DNA of 19,316 nt. It comes from Clostridiales bacterium (GTDB lineage: Bacteria; Bacillota; Clostridia; Oscillospirales; CAG-272). The stretch's first letter is position 1, and each line of letters begins with the position of its first letter. The position numbers were made by a program, and so were the translations under genes. The stretch is from assembly GCA_012511425.1 (NCBI GenBank), contig JAAZGC010000272.1:1-19316 (forward strand), read 5' to 3'. Positions 1 through 6,032 of this stretch are shown piece by piece. Under the pieces are notes generated by a model, which saw only the letters and a list, made by a program, of their open reading frames with translations, was not told the DNA's origin and did not search any database.

Positions 1-13
1 ATTATATTGCTTT

Positions 14-101
14 CCTCTCCTGAAAAATGACACATTTATTATGTATATTTTTACAAAAAATGTGCATAACATATTATATCATAATGTTTATTAAAAAGCA
101 A
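14..101 (-). promoter_or_regulatory. Promoter and ribosome site of a leftward gene starting outside the window
   Basis: On the minus strand a TTGCTT -35 box (96-101) and a TATAAT -10 box (73-78) are separated by exactly 17 bases. An AGGAGAGG ribosome site lies at 14-21, so the start codon of a leftward gene should fall a few bases left of position 1. The 5' leader contains a 7-bp inverted repeat, CACATTT (31-37) and AAATGTG (58-64). What the gene encodes cannot be seen. From 102 to 239 I see no gene, only an 8-bp inverted repeat (AAATACCG at 123-130 and CGGTATTT at 167-174). Confidence 0.7.
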
Positions 102-239
102 GAGTTTTTTATGGATACGGGAAAATACCGGCGTTTGTTTTGACAGTCGAACGTTATTTTTCTTTGCGGTATTTACGGACGCGATGAGCGGCTTTCAGCT
201 GCGGCTTATTTTTTCCCGCCGCTCCCCGCGTCCTGCTTC

Positions 240-356
240 TTACCTCTTAACTATTACCTCTTACTTCCAAAATTCCGACTGCGCAGGTTAAGTAATAGTG
301 AAGAGGTAATAGGTAATAAGTAAAAATTCCGACTTGCTTGCGCAGTCGGAATTTTT
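240..356. repeat. Small inverted/direct repeat cluster behind the tRNA genes
   Basis: This AT-rich stretch is built from repeated units. CTATTACCTC (251-260) is the reverse complement of 303-312. A TTACCTCTTA-type unit occurs twice between 240 and 264. AATTCCGACT is directly repeated at 271-280 and 325-334. The 14-base arm 271-284 is also the exact reverse complement of 340-353. The right part is the tRNA terminator, and the left part looks like a second, displaced half of it. It may be a member of a small interspersed repeat family, but one window cannot show whether it recurs elsewhere in the genome. Confidence 0.6.
322..356 (-). terminator. Intrinsic terminator of the tRNA-Thr/tRNA-Tyr transcript
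   Basis: A perfect 13-bp stem (322-334 with 344-356) and a 9-base loop lie directly behind tRNA-Tyr. Read on the minus strand the right-hand arm of the stem ends in TTTTT followed by ACTT, as expected for a rho-independent terminator. The first stem base is the last A of the encoded tRNA CCA end. Confidence 0.8.
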
Positions 357-440
357 GGTGGGGGAAGGTGGATTCGGACCACCGAAGTCGTTGACAACAG
401 ATTTACAGTCTGCCCCCTTTGGCCGCTCGGGAATTCCCCC
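356..440 (-). tRNA. tRNA-Tyr (anticodon GUA), CCA encoded
   Basis: On the minus strand the sequence folds as a tRNA with acceptor arms GGGGGAA and TTCCCCC (360-366), discriminator A at 359 and an encoded CCA at 356-358. The anticodon loop reads CTGTAAA with anticodon GTA, which means tyrosine. An enlarged variable region between the anticodon and T arms fits the class II shape of bacterial tRNA-Tyr. The T loop contains GGTCCGAATCC. It lies 29 bases downstream of tRNA-Thr with no visible promoter between them, so the two are probably cut from one precursor. Confidence 0.96.
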
Positions 441-469
441 TTATTCAGTTGCGTTCCGGCGACAGCCGG

Positions 470-544
470 TGGAGCTGGTGAACGGAGTCGAACCATCAAC
501 CTGCTGATTACAAATCAGCTGCTCTGCCATTGAGCCACACCAGC
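470..544 (-). tRNA. tRNA-Thr (anticodon UGU), CCA encoded
   Basis: On the minus strand the acceptor arms GCTGGTG and CACCAGC pair fully (538-544 with 474-480), with discriminator T at 473 and CCA at 470-472. The anticodon stem-loop GCTGA-TTTGTAA-TCAGC gives anticodon TGT, threonine. The D loop (TGGCTCAATGGCAGAGCA) and T loop (GGTTCGACTCC) are normal. It is the first gene of the short leftward tRNA transcript. A small hairpin (GGTGC/GCACC, about 552-565) lies in the 5' leader. Confidence 0.97.
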
Positions 545-588
545 AGATTACGGTGCGTAAGCACCCGTCCTTGCATCGGAACGCTAAT

Positions 589-617
589 ATTATACCACAT
601 TTTACGGCGCTTGTCAA
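589..617 (-). promoter_or_regulatory. Consensus promoter of the tRNA-Thr/tRNA-Tyr transcript
   Basis: A perfect TTGACA -35 box (612-617) and a perfect TATAAT -10 box (589-594), 17 bases apart on the minus strand, place the transcription start near 582. That is about 38 bases before tRNA-Thr. A full match to the vegetative sigma factor consensus is usual for stable-RNA genes. Confidence 0.9.
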
Positions 618-670
618 GGGTTATTTTCAGATTTTCGGGGTATTCGGGGAAATCCGGCTGCACAAGCCGA

Positions 671-716
671 TAAAAAAGGAAATGCACCCCACGAGCCGCG
701 GTGATTCGGGGAGTGC
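671..716 (-). terminator. Possible terminator of the sulfite reductase-like gene
   Basis: On the minus strand GCACTCCCC (708-716) can pair with GGGGTGC (684-690) with one bulged base. The stem is followed by ATTTCCTTTTTTA (671-683). The stem is imperfect and the T run begins several bases after it, so the call is tentative. The rest of 545-747 holds only the tRNA leader and promoter. Confidence 0.4.
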
Positions 717-747
717 CGTATTGAGTGTGTATCGTTTTTCGCGGGTT

Positions 748-1683
748 TTATCTTTGAAGAATCGGCGCAGCTATGATTTCGTCTTTTCTGTCGATAAGAT
801 CGTTTGTTTTGAGCGCCGCTTCCAATGCGTCAACTCCGATTCTGTCAATCGCGGCGCCGAGACGCTCCTTTGCGTAGGCGTTTTCCTTGAACCAGAGCAT
901 TACTTTCAGAATGATATCCGGGATTTCCGAGGCGGTATATGTGCCGGCAATCAGAGTTCCCATTCGCTGCTTTTTGCCCCATGTTCCGCCTACGAAGATG
1001 CGGCAGACCGATTCCGAGTCTTTCGGAACGGCGCCGAAAGGGCACTTCCCTACGCAGACGCCGCAATGTGTGCACTTGCTCTGATCAACCGAAACTTTGC
1101 CGTCTGCCGTTCTTGAAACCGCGCCGTATACAGGGCAGCTTTCATCAACGCCGCACTTTTTGCAGCCGCGGCAAAGCTCGGGGTTATATGAGAACGCTTT
1201 GCAGCCTTCGATGCCGACGTCATTCAGGCTCGGTTTCATGCAGCTGTTCGGACAGCCGCCGATGCCGATTTTGAACTTATGCGGGAGCTTTACATCGCCC
1301 ATGCCTATGTAGAACTTATCGTATATGACTTTGGCGATTGCCTGTGTGTCGAGATTGCCAAACACACAGGTGGTGCCTTTGCAGGCGGTTATCGGGCGGA
1401 CTTTGTCTCCGGTGCCGCCGAAATGGAGTCCGCGCTGCGACAGAAAGCTTTCCGCTTCCTCTATCTTGTCAAAAGGTATTCCCAATATCTCGGCTGCCAG
1501 GCGGGCGGTAAAAATCACCTTGCCGCTGCCGAATTTATCGGCGCATTCGGCTACGGCGCGAAGCTCATCGGGGGTGAACAAGCCTGCGACGGTCACGACA
1601 CGGCCGGAAAAGCATTCGGTTCCGCGGTTGAGCAGAAATCCTCTTTTCTTGACGGATGTTATCTGATCTTTTGTAAGGCTCAC
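748..1683 (-). CDS. Siroheme sulfite/nitrite reductase-like protein with ferredoxin domain
   Basis: This is an iron-sulfur redox enzyme of the dissimilatory-type sulfite reductase superfamily, probably cytoplasmic. Numbering from the chosen GTG start, residues about 15-75 form the ferredoxin-like half-domain. C101 and C106 (ACKGTTC) with C144 and C148 (GGCPNSC) are the cysteines expected to hold the siroheme-coupled [4Fe-4S] cluster. An inserted two-cluster ferredoxin follows (C171, C174, C177, C183 and C204, C207, C210, C214). The length of about 311 residues matches small one-subunit proteins of Clostridia related to AsrC. The GTG at 1683 is chosen because AAGGA lies 8 bases upstream; an ATG at 1713 has only a weak site. 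No asrA, asrB or cys genes are beside it, so the substrate (sulfite, nitrite or another) is open. It is divergent from an iron/cobalamin-type importer. Confidence 0.85.
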   Translation of the reverse strand: MSLTKDQITSVKKRGFLLNRGTECFSGRVVTVAGLFTPDELRAVAECADKFGSGKVIFTARLAAEILGIPFDKIEEAESFLSQRGLHFGGTGDKVRPITACKGTTCVFGNLDTQAIAKVIYDKFYIGMGDVKLPHKFKIGIGGCPNSCMKPSLNDVGIEGCKAFSYNPELCRGCKKCGVDESCPVYGAVSRTADGKVSVDQSKCTHCGVCVGKCPFGAVPKDSESVCRIFVGGTWGKKQRMGTLIAGTYTASEIPDIILKVMLWFKENAYAKERLGAAIDRIGVDALEAALKTNDLIDRKDEIIAAPILQR

Positions 1684-1727
1684 GGCATTTTCCTTCCCTA
1701 GATTGTGTGACATTTTTAATATTCCGG

Positions 1728-1769
1728 ATTGTTTCGGCTGCGAACGGTCACTTTCCGCTCCGAAACAAT
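1728..1769. promoter_or_regulatory. Candidate operator: 10-bp perfect inverted repeat between divergent genes
   Basis: ATTGTTTCGG (1728-1737) and CCGAAACAAT (1760-1769) are exact reverse complements separated by 22 bases. The right arm touches the first base of the -35 box of the rightward promoter, and the left arm lies in the presumed promoter region of the leftward sulfite reductase-like gene. The position suits a regulator that controls both genes. The sequence does not match the classical Fur box. Confidence 0.45.
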
Positions 1770-1797
1770 TGACATCCGGGCGGTGATGAGGTATAAT
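1769..1797 (+). promoter_or_regulatory. Consensus promoter of the iron/cobalamin-type ABC operon
   Basis: A perfect TTGACA (1769-1774) and a perfect TATAAT (1792-1797) are separated by 17 bases, giving a start near 1804 and a leader of roughly 70 bases before the binding-protein gene. I saw no known riboswitch fold in the leader. Such a strong core promoter suggests that control is by repression. Confidence 0.85.
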
Positions 1798-1876
1798 AAA
1801 ACAATATGTATCAAATATATTTTATCACTATTCAGGACAGATGTCAATATTTTCAGGGAGAAACTGAGCAAGAACA

Positions 1877-2836
1877 ATGAAGAATTCAGCTTTTCGATTT
1901 TTGACGTTGCTTTTATCGGTTATTATTTTACTTATCCCGCCTGCAGGCTGCGGTGTGCGGACAAAGGCAGCCGGCGAAAACCATGTTTCATTTACCGATG
2001 CCATTGGCAGGGATGTTTCGGTTGAGAAAAATCCGGAAAGAGTCGCGGCGCTTCTCGGAAGTTTCGCCGATGTCTGGATTCTGTCGGGAGGAGATATTAT
2101 CGCGACGGCGGAAGACGGATGGGAGGATTTCGGGCTTGAACTTGCGGATGCCGTAAACATCGGCGGCGCGCACTCTCCGAGCCTTGAGCTGCTGCTTTCC
2201 GCCGACCCGGATTTTGTAATCGCAAGCGCTTCCACCGCTTCGAATGTCGAGATGAAGGATACGCTTGAAAATGCCGGGATTGCCGTCGCATATTTTGATG
2301 TAGACAATTTTGAAGATTACCTTAATATGCTCGATATCTGCACCGATATTACCGGCAGAAAAGACCTTTATGAAACAAACGGTCTTACAATCAAAGCGCA
2401 GATAGATAAAATAAAAGAAAAAGTCGCGGGCGGCAGGTTTTCGGAAAAAGAGCGCTCGGTGCTGCTGCTCCGCGCCGCGTCCGGATCGGTGAAGGCAAAA
2501 GGCAGCGAGGGAACGATTTTAGGCGAGATGCTTTCAGACTTAGGCTGCATAAATCTCGCCGACAGCGACACTTCCCTGCTTGACACCCTGAGCGTCGAAG
2601 CCGTTATCCGCAATGAACCTTATCGGATATTTGTTGTCACCATGGGCGACGATACCGAAAAGGCGATAGAGAATTTTAACCGGATGACGGATGAAAATCC
2701 CGCCTGGAGAACGCTTGAGGCAGTCGCCGGGGGTCGGGTTCACGTTATGGACCGCACGCTGTTCAACAAAAAACCGAATGCCAGATGGGCGGAGTCTTAT
2801 GAAATACTCAGCGAAATATTGCTCGCCGACAAGTAA
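1877..2836 (+). CDS. ABC transporter substrate-binding lipoprotein, FecB/BtuF type
   Basis: This is the extracellular receptor of an importer for a ferric siderophore, heme or cobalamin. Residues 1-24 form a lipoprotein signal peptide with the lipobox PAGC and lipidated C25. The mature part opens with the family's typical stretch (FTDAIGRDVSVEKNPERVAAL, about residues 38-58), continues with the PDFVIAS strand near 110 and ends with the GGRVHVMD segment near 290. These fit a Peripla_BP_2 fold of two lobes joined by a helix. The length of 319 residues is normal. It is the first gene of a three-gene operon, and the permease start overlaps its last 38 bases. The ligand cannot be told from the sequence; the divergent iron-sulfur/siroheme protein makes iron a reasonable guess. 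Confidence 0.88.
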   Translation: MKNSAFRFLTLLLSVIILLIPPAGCGVRTKAAGENHVSFTDAIGRDVSVEKNPERVAALLGSFADVWILSGGDIIATAEDGWEDFGLELADAVNIGGAHSPSLELLLSADPDFVIASASTASNVEMKDTLENAGIAVAYFDVDNFEDYLNMLDICTDITGRKDLYETNGLTIKAQIDKIKEKVAGGRFSEKERSVLLLRAASGSVKAKGSEGTILGEMLSDLGCINLADSDTSLLDTLSVEAVIRNEPYRIFVVTMGDDTEKAIENFNRMTDENPAWRTLEAVAGGRVHVMDRTLFNKKPNARWAESYEILSEILLADK

Positions 2837-3821
2837 AACAGCGCTGCTGTATTGGGGCGGGCTGCTCTTTCTCTGCATTTCCGCCGTGCTCGGAATTTTT
2901 CTTGGAAGCACAAAGCTTTCGCCGGGAGAGATTATAGCCGCCTTTCGCGGCGGATTTGATTCTTCCGCCGGAGCGCGGATATTTGCCTATGTACGACTGC
3001 CGAGGACGGCGGCTTCGCTTGTCTGCGGCGCGGCGCTTGCCGTGTCGGGCGCAGTGATACAGGGAGTGCTTGCCAACCGCCTGGCATCTCCGAGCATTAT
3101 CGGGGTGAACGCAGGCGCTGCGCTTGCCGTGACCCTCTGCGCGGCGCTCGGAATTTACGGCGGATGGCAGCTTTCCCTCTTTTCATTTATCGGCGCTTTC
3201 GCCGCGGTAATGCTGGTAAGCTTCGGCGCTAAAAAATGGGGCGCTTCCCGCGGAACGGTTATTCTTATCGGCGTTGCGATGAACAGTTTTCTGGGCGCCG
3301 TGACGAATACCATAGTTACCTTTATCCCCGAAGTCGGCGTTATGAGCAACAGCTTCAAAATCGGGGAATTTTCCGGCGTTACTCATCAAAAACTGATTCC
3401 TGCCGTGGTTGTTATTTCGGTAACGATAGTTTTTCTGCTCACTTTGCACAACGAACTTGACGTGCTGACTCTGGGAGAGGAAAGCGCCATGGGGCTGGGC
3501 ATGAATACTGCCCTTATGCGGACGCTGTTTCTGCTTTTCTCGGCGCTGCTTGCCGGTTCCGCCGTCAGCCTTGCCGGGCTTTTGTCATTTGTCGGGCTGT
3601 TGGTTCCTCATGCTGTCCGGCGGGTCGCCGGGAGCAAGTCTTCGGGTCTTATCGGGCTTTGCGCCTTATACGGCGCCGGGTTTGTCTGTCTTTGCGATAC
3701 TGCGGCAAGGACGGTGTTTTCGCCTTATGAAATTCCGGTCGGAATAATCATGGCGTTCCTCGGCGCGCCCTTCTTTGTGTTTATTCTGATTAAAGGCAGG
3801 GGAGGACACAGCCGTGATTGA
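2799..3821 (+). CDS. ABC transporter permease, FecCD/BtuC family
   Basis: This is the membrane channel of the iron-siderophore/cobalamin-type importer. The 340-residue protein has about ten hydrophobic segments. It carries the family's early motif RLPRTAASLVCGAALAVSG followed by IQGVLANRLASPSIIGVNAGA, and the cytoplasmic coupling region GLLSFVGLLVPHAVRRVAG that contacts the ATPase. The ATG at 2799 is chosen because GGAG lies just upstream and the protein then starts shortly before its first membrane helix; a longer reading from 2691 would duplicate coding inside the binding-protein gene. The reading frame overlaps the preceding gene by 38 bases and the ATPase gene by 8, which suggests translational coupling. 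BtuC-type importers work as homodimers, which fits the single permease gene. Confidence 0.92.
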   Translation: MKYSAKYCSPTSKTALLYWGGLLFLCISAVLGIFLGSTKLSPGEIIAAFRGGFDSSAGARIFAYVRLPRTAASLVCGAALAVSGAVIQGVLANRLASPSIIGVNAGAALAVTLCAALGIYGGWQLSLFSFIGAFAAVMLVSFGAKKWGASRGTVILIGVAMNSFLGAVTNTIVTFIPEVGVMSNSFKIGEFSGVTHQKLIPAVVVISVTIVFLLTLHNELDVLTLGEESAMGLGMNTALMRTLFLLFSALLAGSAVSLAGLLSFVGLLVPHAVRRVAGSKSSGLIGLCALYGAGFVCLCDTAARTVFSPYEIPVGIIMAFLGAPFFVFILIKGRGGHSRD

Positions 3822-4566
3822 GCTTAAAAATATTTCCGTGGGATACGGAAGGCATATCGTTCTGGAGTCTTTAACCGCCGAATTTGAAAAAGGCCGGCTC
3901 ACCTCTGTTATCGGAGTAAACGGATGCGGGAAAAGCACGCTTCTGAAGGCGATTTGCGGCATCCTGCCGATTTTCGGCGGCGCGATATCGATTGACAACA
4001 AGACTTCCGCCGATATGTCAAGAAAAGAGATTGCAAAAAAAGCGGCGTATCTTGCTCAGGGGAAAAGCACGCCGGATATGACGGTCGGGCAGCTTGTGCT
4101 TCACGGAAGATTTCCGCATCTGAATTACCCGAGGCGATATACAAAGCAGGACCGGGATATCGCCCTATCCGCGATGGAGCGAGCCGGTGTCGCGGAGTTT
4201 GCCGAAAAGCCTTTATATACCCTGTCGGGCGGAATGCGGCAGAACGCTTATATCGCGATGGCGCTTGCCCAGGACACCGATTACATTCTGCTCGATGAGC
4301 CGACGACTTATCTCGATATTGCCCATCAGCTCAGATTGATGAAAATTCTTCGGGAGCTGTCCGACGGCGGAAAAGGTATTGTCGCGGTGATGCATGACCT
4401 GCCGATGGCGATGACATTTTCGGATAAAGTCGTTATATTAAACGGCGGGCGGACGGAGACAAGCGGTACTCCCGCGGATATTTATGAATCGGGGATAATC
4501 GAAAACATATTCGGCGCCGAAATCGGGCTTTCGGGCGACGGGAAGAGTTTTTATTATAAGTATTGA
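3814..4566 (+). CDS. ABC transporter ATP-binding protein, FecE/FhuC type
   Basis: This ATPase drives the iron/cobalamin-type importer. It has a Walker A motif GVNGCGKST (34-42), Q-loop Q82, an ABC signature LSGGM (137-141), Walker B YILLDE (157-162), the D-loop after it and switch histidine H194. The IAMALAQ stretch after the signature is typical of the siderophore/cobalamin subfamily. The fifth signature residue is M where most family members have Q. Translation starts at GTG 3814, with a strong GGGGAGGA site eight bases upstream, and overlaps the permease gene by 8 bases. The length of 250 residues is normal. It ends the operon; a terminator hairpin follows. Confidence 0.93.
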   Translation: MIELKNISVGYGRHIVLESLTAEFEKGRLTSVIGVNGCGKSTLLKAICGILPIFGGAISIDNKTSADMSRKEIAKKAAYLAQGKSTPDMTVGQLVLHGRFPHLNYPRRYTKQDRDIALSAMERAGVAEFAEKPLYTLSGGMRQNAYIAMALAQDTDYILLDEPTTYLDIAHQLRLMKILRELSDGGKGIVAVMHDLPMAMTFSDKVVILNGGRTETSGTPADIYESGIIENIFGAEIGLSGDGKSFYYKY

Positions 4567-4601
4567 TACAAGGTCTGATATGTGATTTAATAACCAAAAA
4601 A

Positions 4602-4640
4602 CAGCGGCGGCTTTTTCGGCTGCTGCTGTGATTTTTCAAA
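4602..4640 (+). terminator. Terminator of the ABC operon, possibly two-way
   Basis: CAGCGGCGGC and GGCTGCTGCTG form a ten-pair stem (two G-T pairs) around a T-rich loop, followed by TGATTTTTC. On the opposite strand the same hairpin is followed by TTTTTTGG, so it could also stop transcription coming from tRNA-Pro. Confidence 0.65.
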
Positions 4641-4665
4641 TAAAACCGCCGCGAATAATCGCGGC
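4641..4665 (-). terminator. Terminator of tRNA-Pro
   Basis: GCCGCG-AATAAT-CGCGGC (4648-4665) is a perfect palindrome starting two bases behind the tRNA. On the minus strand it is followed by GGTTTTA, a moderate T run. It probably works with the two-way hairpin at 4602-4640. Confidence 0.6.
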
Positions 4666-4666
4666 A

Positions 4667-4742
4667 TGGTCGGAGTGACACGGCTCGAACGTGCGGCATC
4701 TTGGTCCCAAACCAAGCACTCTACCAACTGAGTTACACCCCG
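4667..4742 (-). tRNA. tRNA-Pro (anticodon UGG), CCA encoded
   Basis: On the minus strand the acceptor arms CGGGGTG and CACTCCG pair with one G-T. The discriminator is A (4670) and CCA is encoded at 4667-4669. The anticodon stem TTGG/CCAA closes the loop TTTGGGA, giving anticodon TGG, proline. The D arm (GTAACTCAGTTGGTAGAG) and T loop (GTTCGAGC) are typical. Confidence 0.97.
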
Positions 4743-4752
4743 GAGCTTATAT

Positions 4753-4781
4753 ATTATACATCGAAACCTGTGTTTTGTCAA
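4753..4781 (-). promoter_or_regulatory. Consensus promoter of tRNA-Pro
   Basis: A perfect TTGACA (4776-4781) and TATAAT (4753-4758) lie 17 bases apart on the minus strand, with a start near 4746, only a few bases before the mature tRNA. It is back to back with the rightward tgt promoter. Confidence 0.9.
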
Positions 4782-4800
4782 GTTAATTTAATGTGTCGCG

Positions 4801-4829
4801 TTGACATCCGGGCGCAACTGTGATATAAT
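4801..4829 (+). promoter_or_regulatory. Consensus promoter of the tgt operon
   Basis: A perfect TTGACA (4801-4806), a 17-base spacer and a perfect TATAAT (4824-4829) preceded by TG, which also makes an extended -10. Transcription should start near 4836, leaving about 50 bases of leader before tgt. The 14 bases from 4801 are identical to the -35 region of the promoter at 1769. Confidence 0.88.
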
Positions 4830-4887
4830 CTTAATGCTCAATTTCAATTATAAAGCGGCATTGCCGCGGAAAACGGAATTTATTTTA

Positions 4888-6027
4888 ATGGCTTTTACTT
4901 TGCTTTCAACCGAAGGTTCGGCGCGGCGCGGCAGGTTTGAAACCGTCCACGGCGCGATTGAGACTCCGGTTTTCATGAATGTCGGCACCAGCGCCGCGAT
5001 AAAGGGCGGCGTTTCGACCGGCGATCTTATGAATCTTAAGTGTCAGGTCGAACTTTCGAATACCTATCATCTGCATATCCGCCCCGGCGACAAGGTTATC
5101 CGCGATCTAGGCGGGATACACAAGTTCTTCAACTGGGACCGGCCGGTGCTGACCGACAGCGGCGGATTTCAGGTGTTTTCCCTCGCCCGGCTGCGAAGGA
5201 TACGCGAGGAAGGCGTTTATTTTTCTTCGCATGTCGACGGCGCGAAAATATTCATGGGTCCCGAGGAAAGCATGCGGATACAGTCGAATCTCGCTTCGAC
5301 AATCGCCATGGCTTTCGACGAGTGCATCGAAAATCCCGCCGAATACGACTATGTAAAGGCGTCCTGCGACCGCACATACCGCTGGCTGATTCGCTGCAAA
5401 GCCGAAATGGAGCGGCTGAATTCGCTGCCCGAGACAATAAATCCCCATCAGCTGCTTTTCGGGATTAATCAGGGCTCGACATACGAAGAACTGCGCATCC
5501 GCCATATGGAACAAATTGCTCCTCTCGACCTTCCCGGATACGCCATAGGCGGTCTTGCCGTCGGAGAGGAGACCGAAATAATGTATCACATCCTCGATGT
5601 CGTCCTGCCGCATATGCCGGAAAACAAGCCGCGATATCTGATGGGCGTCGGAACCCCGCTGAATATCATCGAAGGGGTGCGGCGCGGGGTTGATTTCTTC
5701 GACTGCGTCATGCCCTCCCGCAACGCCCGTCACGGCAATGTCTTCACCTGGAGAGGAAAGATCAACCTGACCAACGAAAGGTTCATCCGCGACGCCCGCC
5801 CGATTGACCCCGACTGCGGCTGCCCCGTCTGTCAGAGATACAGCCGCGCATATATCCGGCATCTGCTGAAAGCCGGGGAGATGCTCGGAATGCGGCTCGC
5901 CGTCATGCACAATCTCTGGTTTTACAACTCCCTCATGGAGGAGATCCGTCTTGCCCTCGACAACGGCGGATATGAAGCATTCTATTCGCACTGGAAAGAT
6001 ATTCTCGACAAAAAGTGTGAGGATTAA
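4888..6027 (+). CDS. tgt: tRNA-guanine transglycosylase (queuosine pathway)
   Basis: This enzyme swaps guanine 34 in the anticodon of Tyr, His, Asn and Asp tRNAs for preQ1, the first tRNA-bound step of queuosine synthesis. The 379-residue protein has the general-base aspartate D90 in TDSGGFQ, the nucleophile D272 in FFDCVMPSRNARHG, and the zinc site C310, C312, C315 and H341. The base-pocket motif GGLAVGE has V225, as in bacterial preQ1-type enzymes; queuine-using enzymes usually have glycine there. The ATG at 4888 gives the normal MAFTLLSTEGSARRG opening; a frame reaching back to TTG 4801 would start inside the -35 box. No other queuosine gene is present in the window. A sugar-isomerase-like gene follows after 5 bases. 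Confidence 0.97.
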   Translation: MAFTLLSTEGSARRGRFETVHGAIETPVFMNVGTSAAIKGGVSTGDLMNLKCQVELSNTYHLHIRPGDKVIRDLGGIHKFFNWDRPVLTDSGGFQVFSLARLRRIREEGVYFSSHVDGAKIFMGPEESMRIQSNLASTIAMAFDECIENPAEYDYVKASCDRTYRWLIRCKAEMERLNSLPETINPHQLLFGINQGSTYEELRIRHMEQIAPLDLPGYAIGGLAVGEETEIMYHILDVVLPHMPENKPRYLMGVGTPLNIIEGVRRGVDFFDCVMPSRNARHGNVFTWRGKINLTNERFIRDARPIDPDCGCPVCQRYSRAYIRHLLKAGEMLGMRLAVMHNLWFYNSLMEEIRLALDNGGYEAFYSHWKDILDKKCED

Positions 6028-6032
6028 GGAAT

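Noticed and set aside
102..239. Possible rightward promoter (TTGACA near 139) and small gene
   Set aside because: No -10 box at proper spacing and no open frame with a ribosome site follows.
553..1116. A 187-codon plus-strand frame across the tRNA promoter and sulfite reductase-like gene
   Set aside because: It is antisense to the clear iron-sulfur protein and runs through the tRNA promoter; its translation shows no domain.
1805..1876. Possible cobalamin or other riboswitch in the importer leader
   Set aside because: The leader is only about 70 bases, AT-rich, and lacks the conserved cobalamin-riboswitch core, so it gives no help with the transporter's ligand.
2691..2798. N-terminal extension of the FecCD permease
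   Set aside because: It lies inside the coding region of the binding protein in another frame, and the ATG at 2799 has its own GGAG site.
4801..4887. N-terminal extension of tgt from TTG at 4801
   Set aside because: It would begin in the -35 box and run through the -10 box; Tgt proteins normally begin at the ATG used here.
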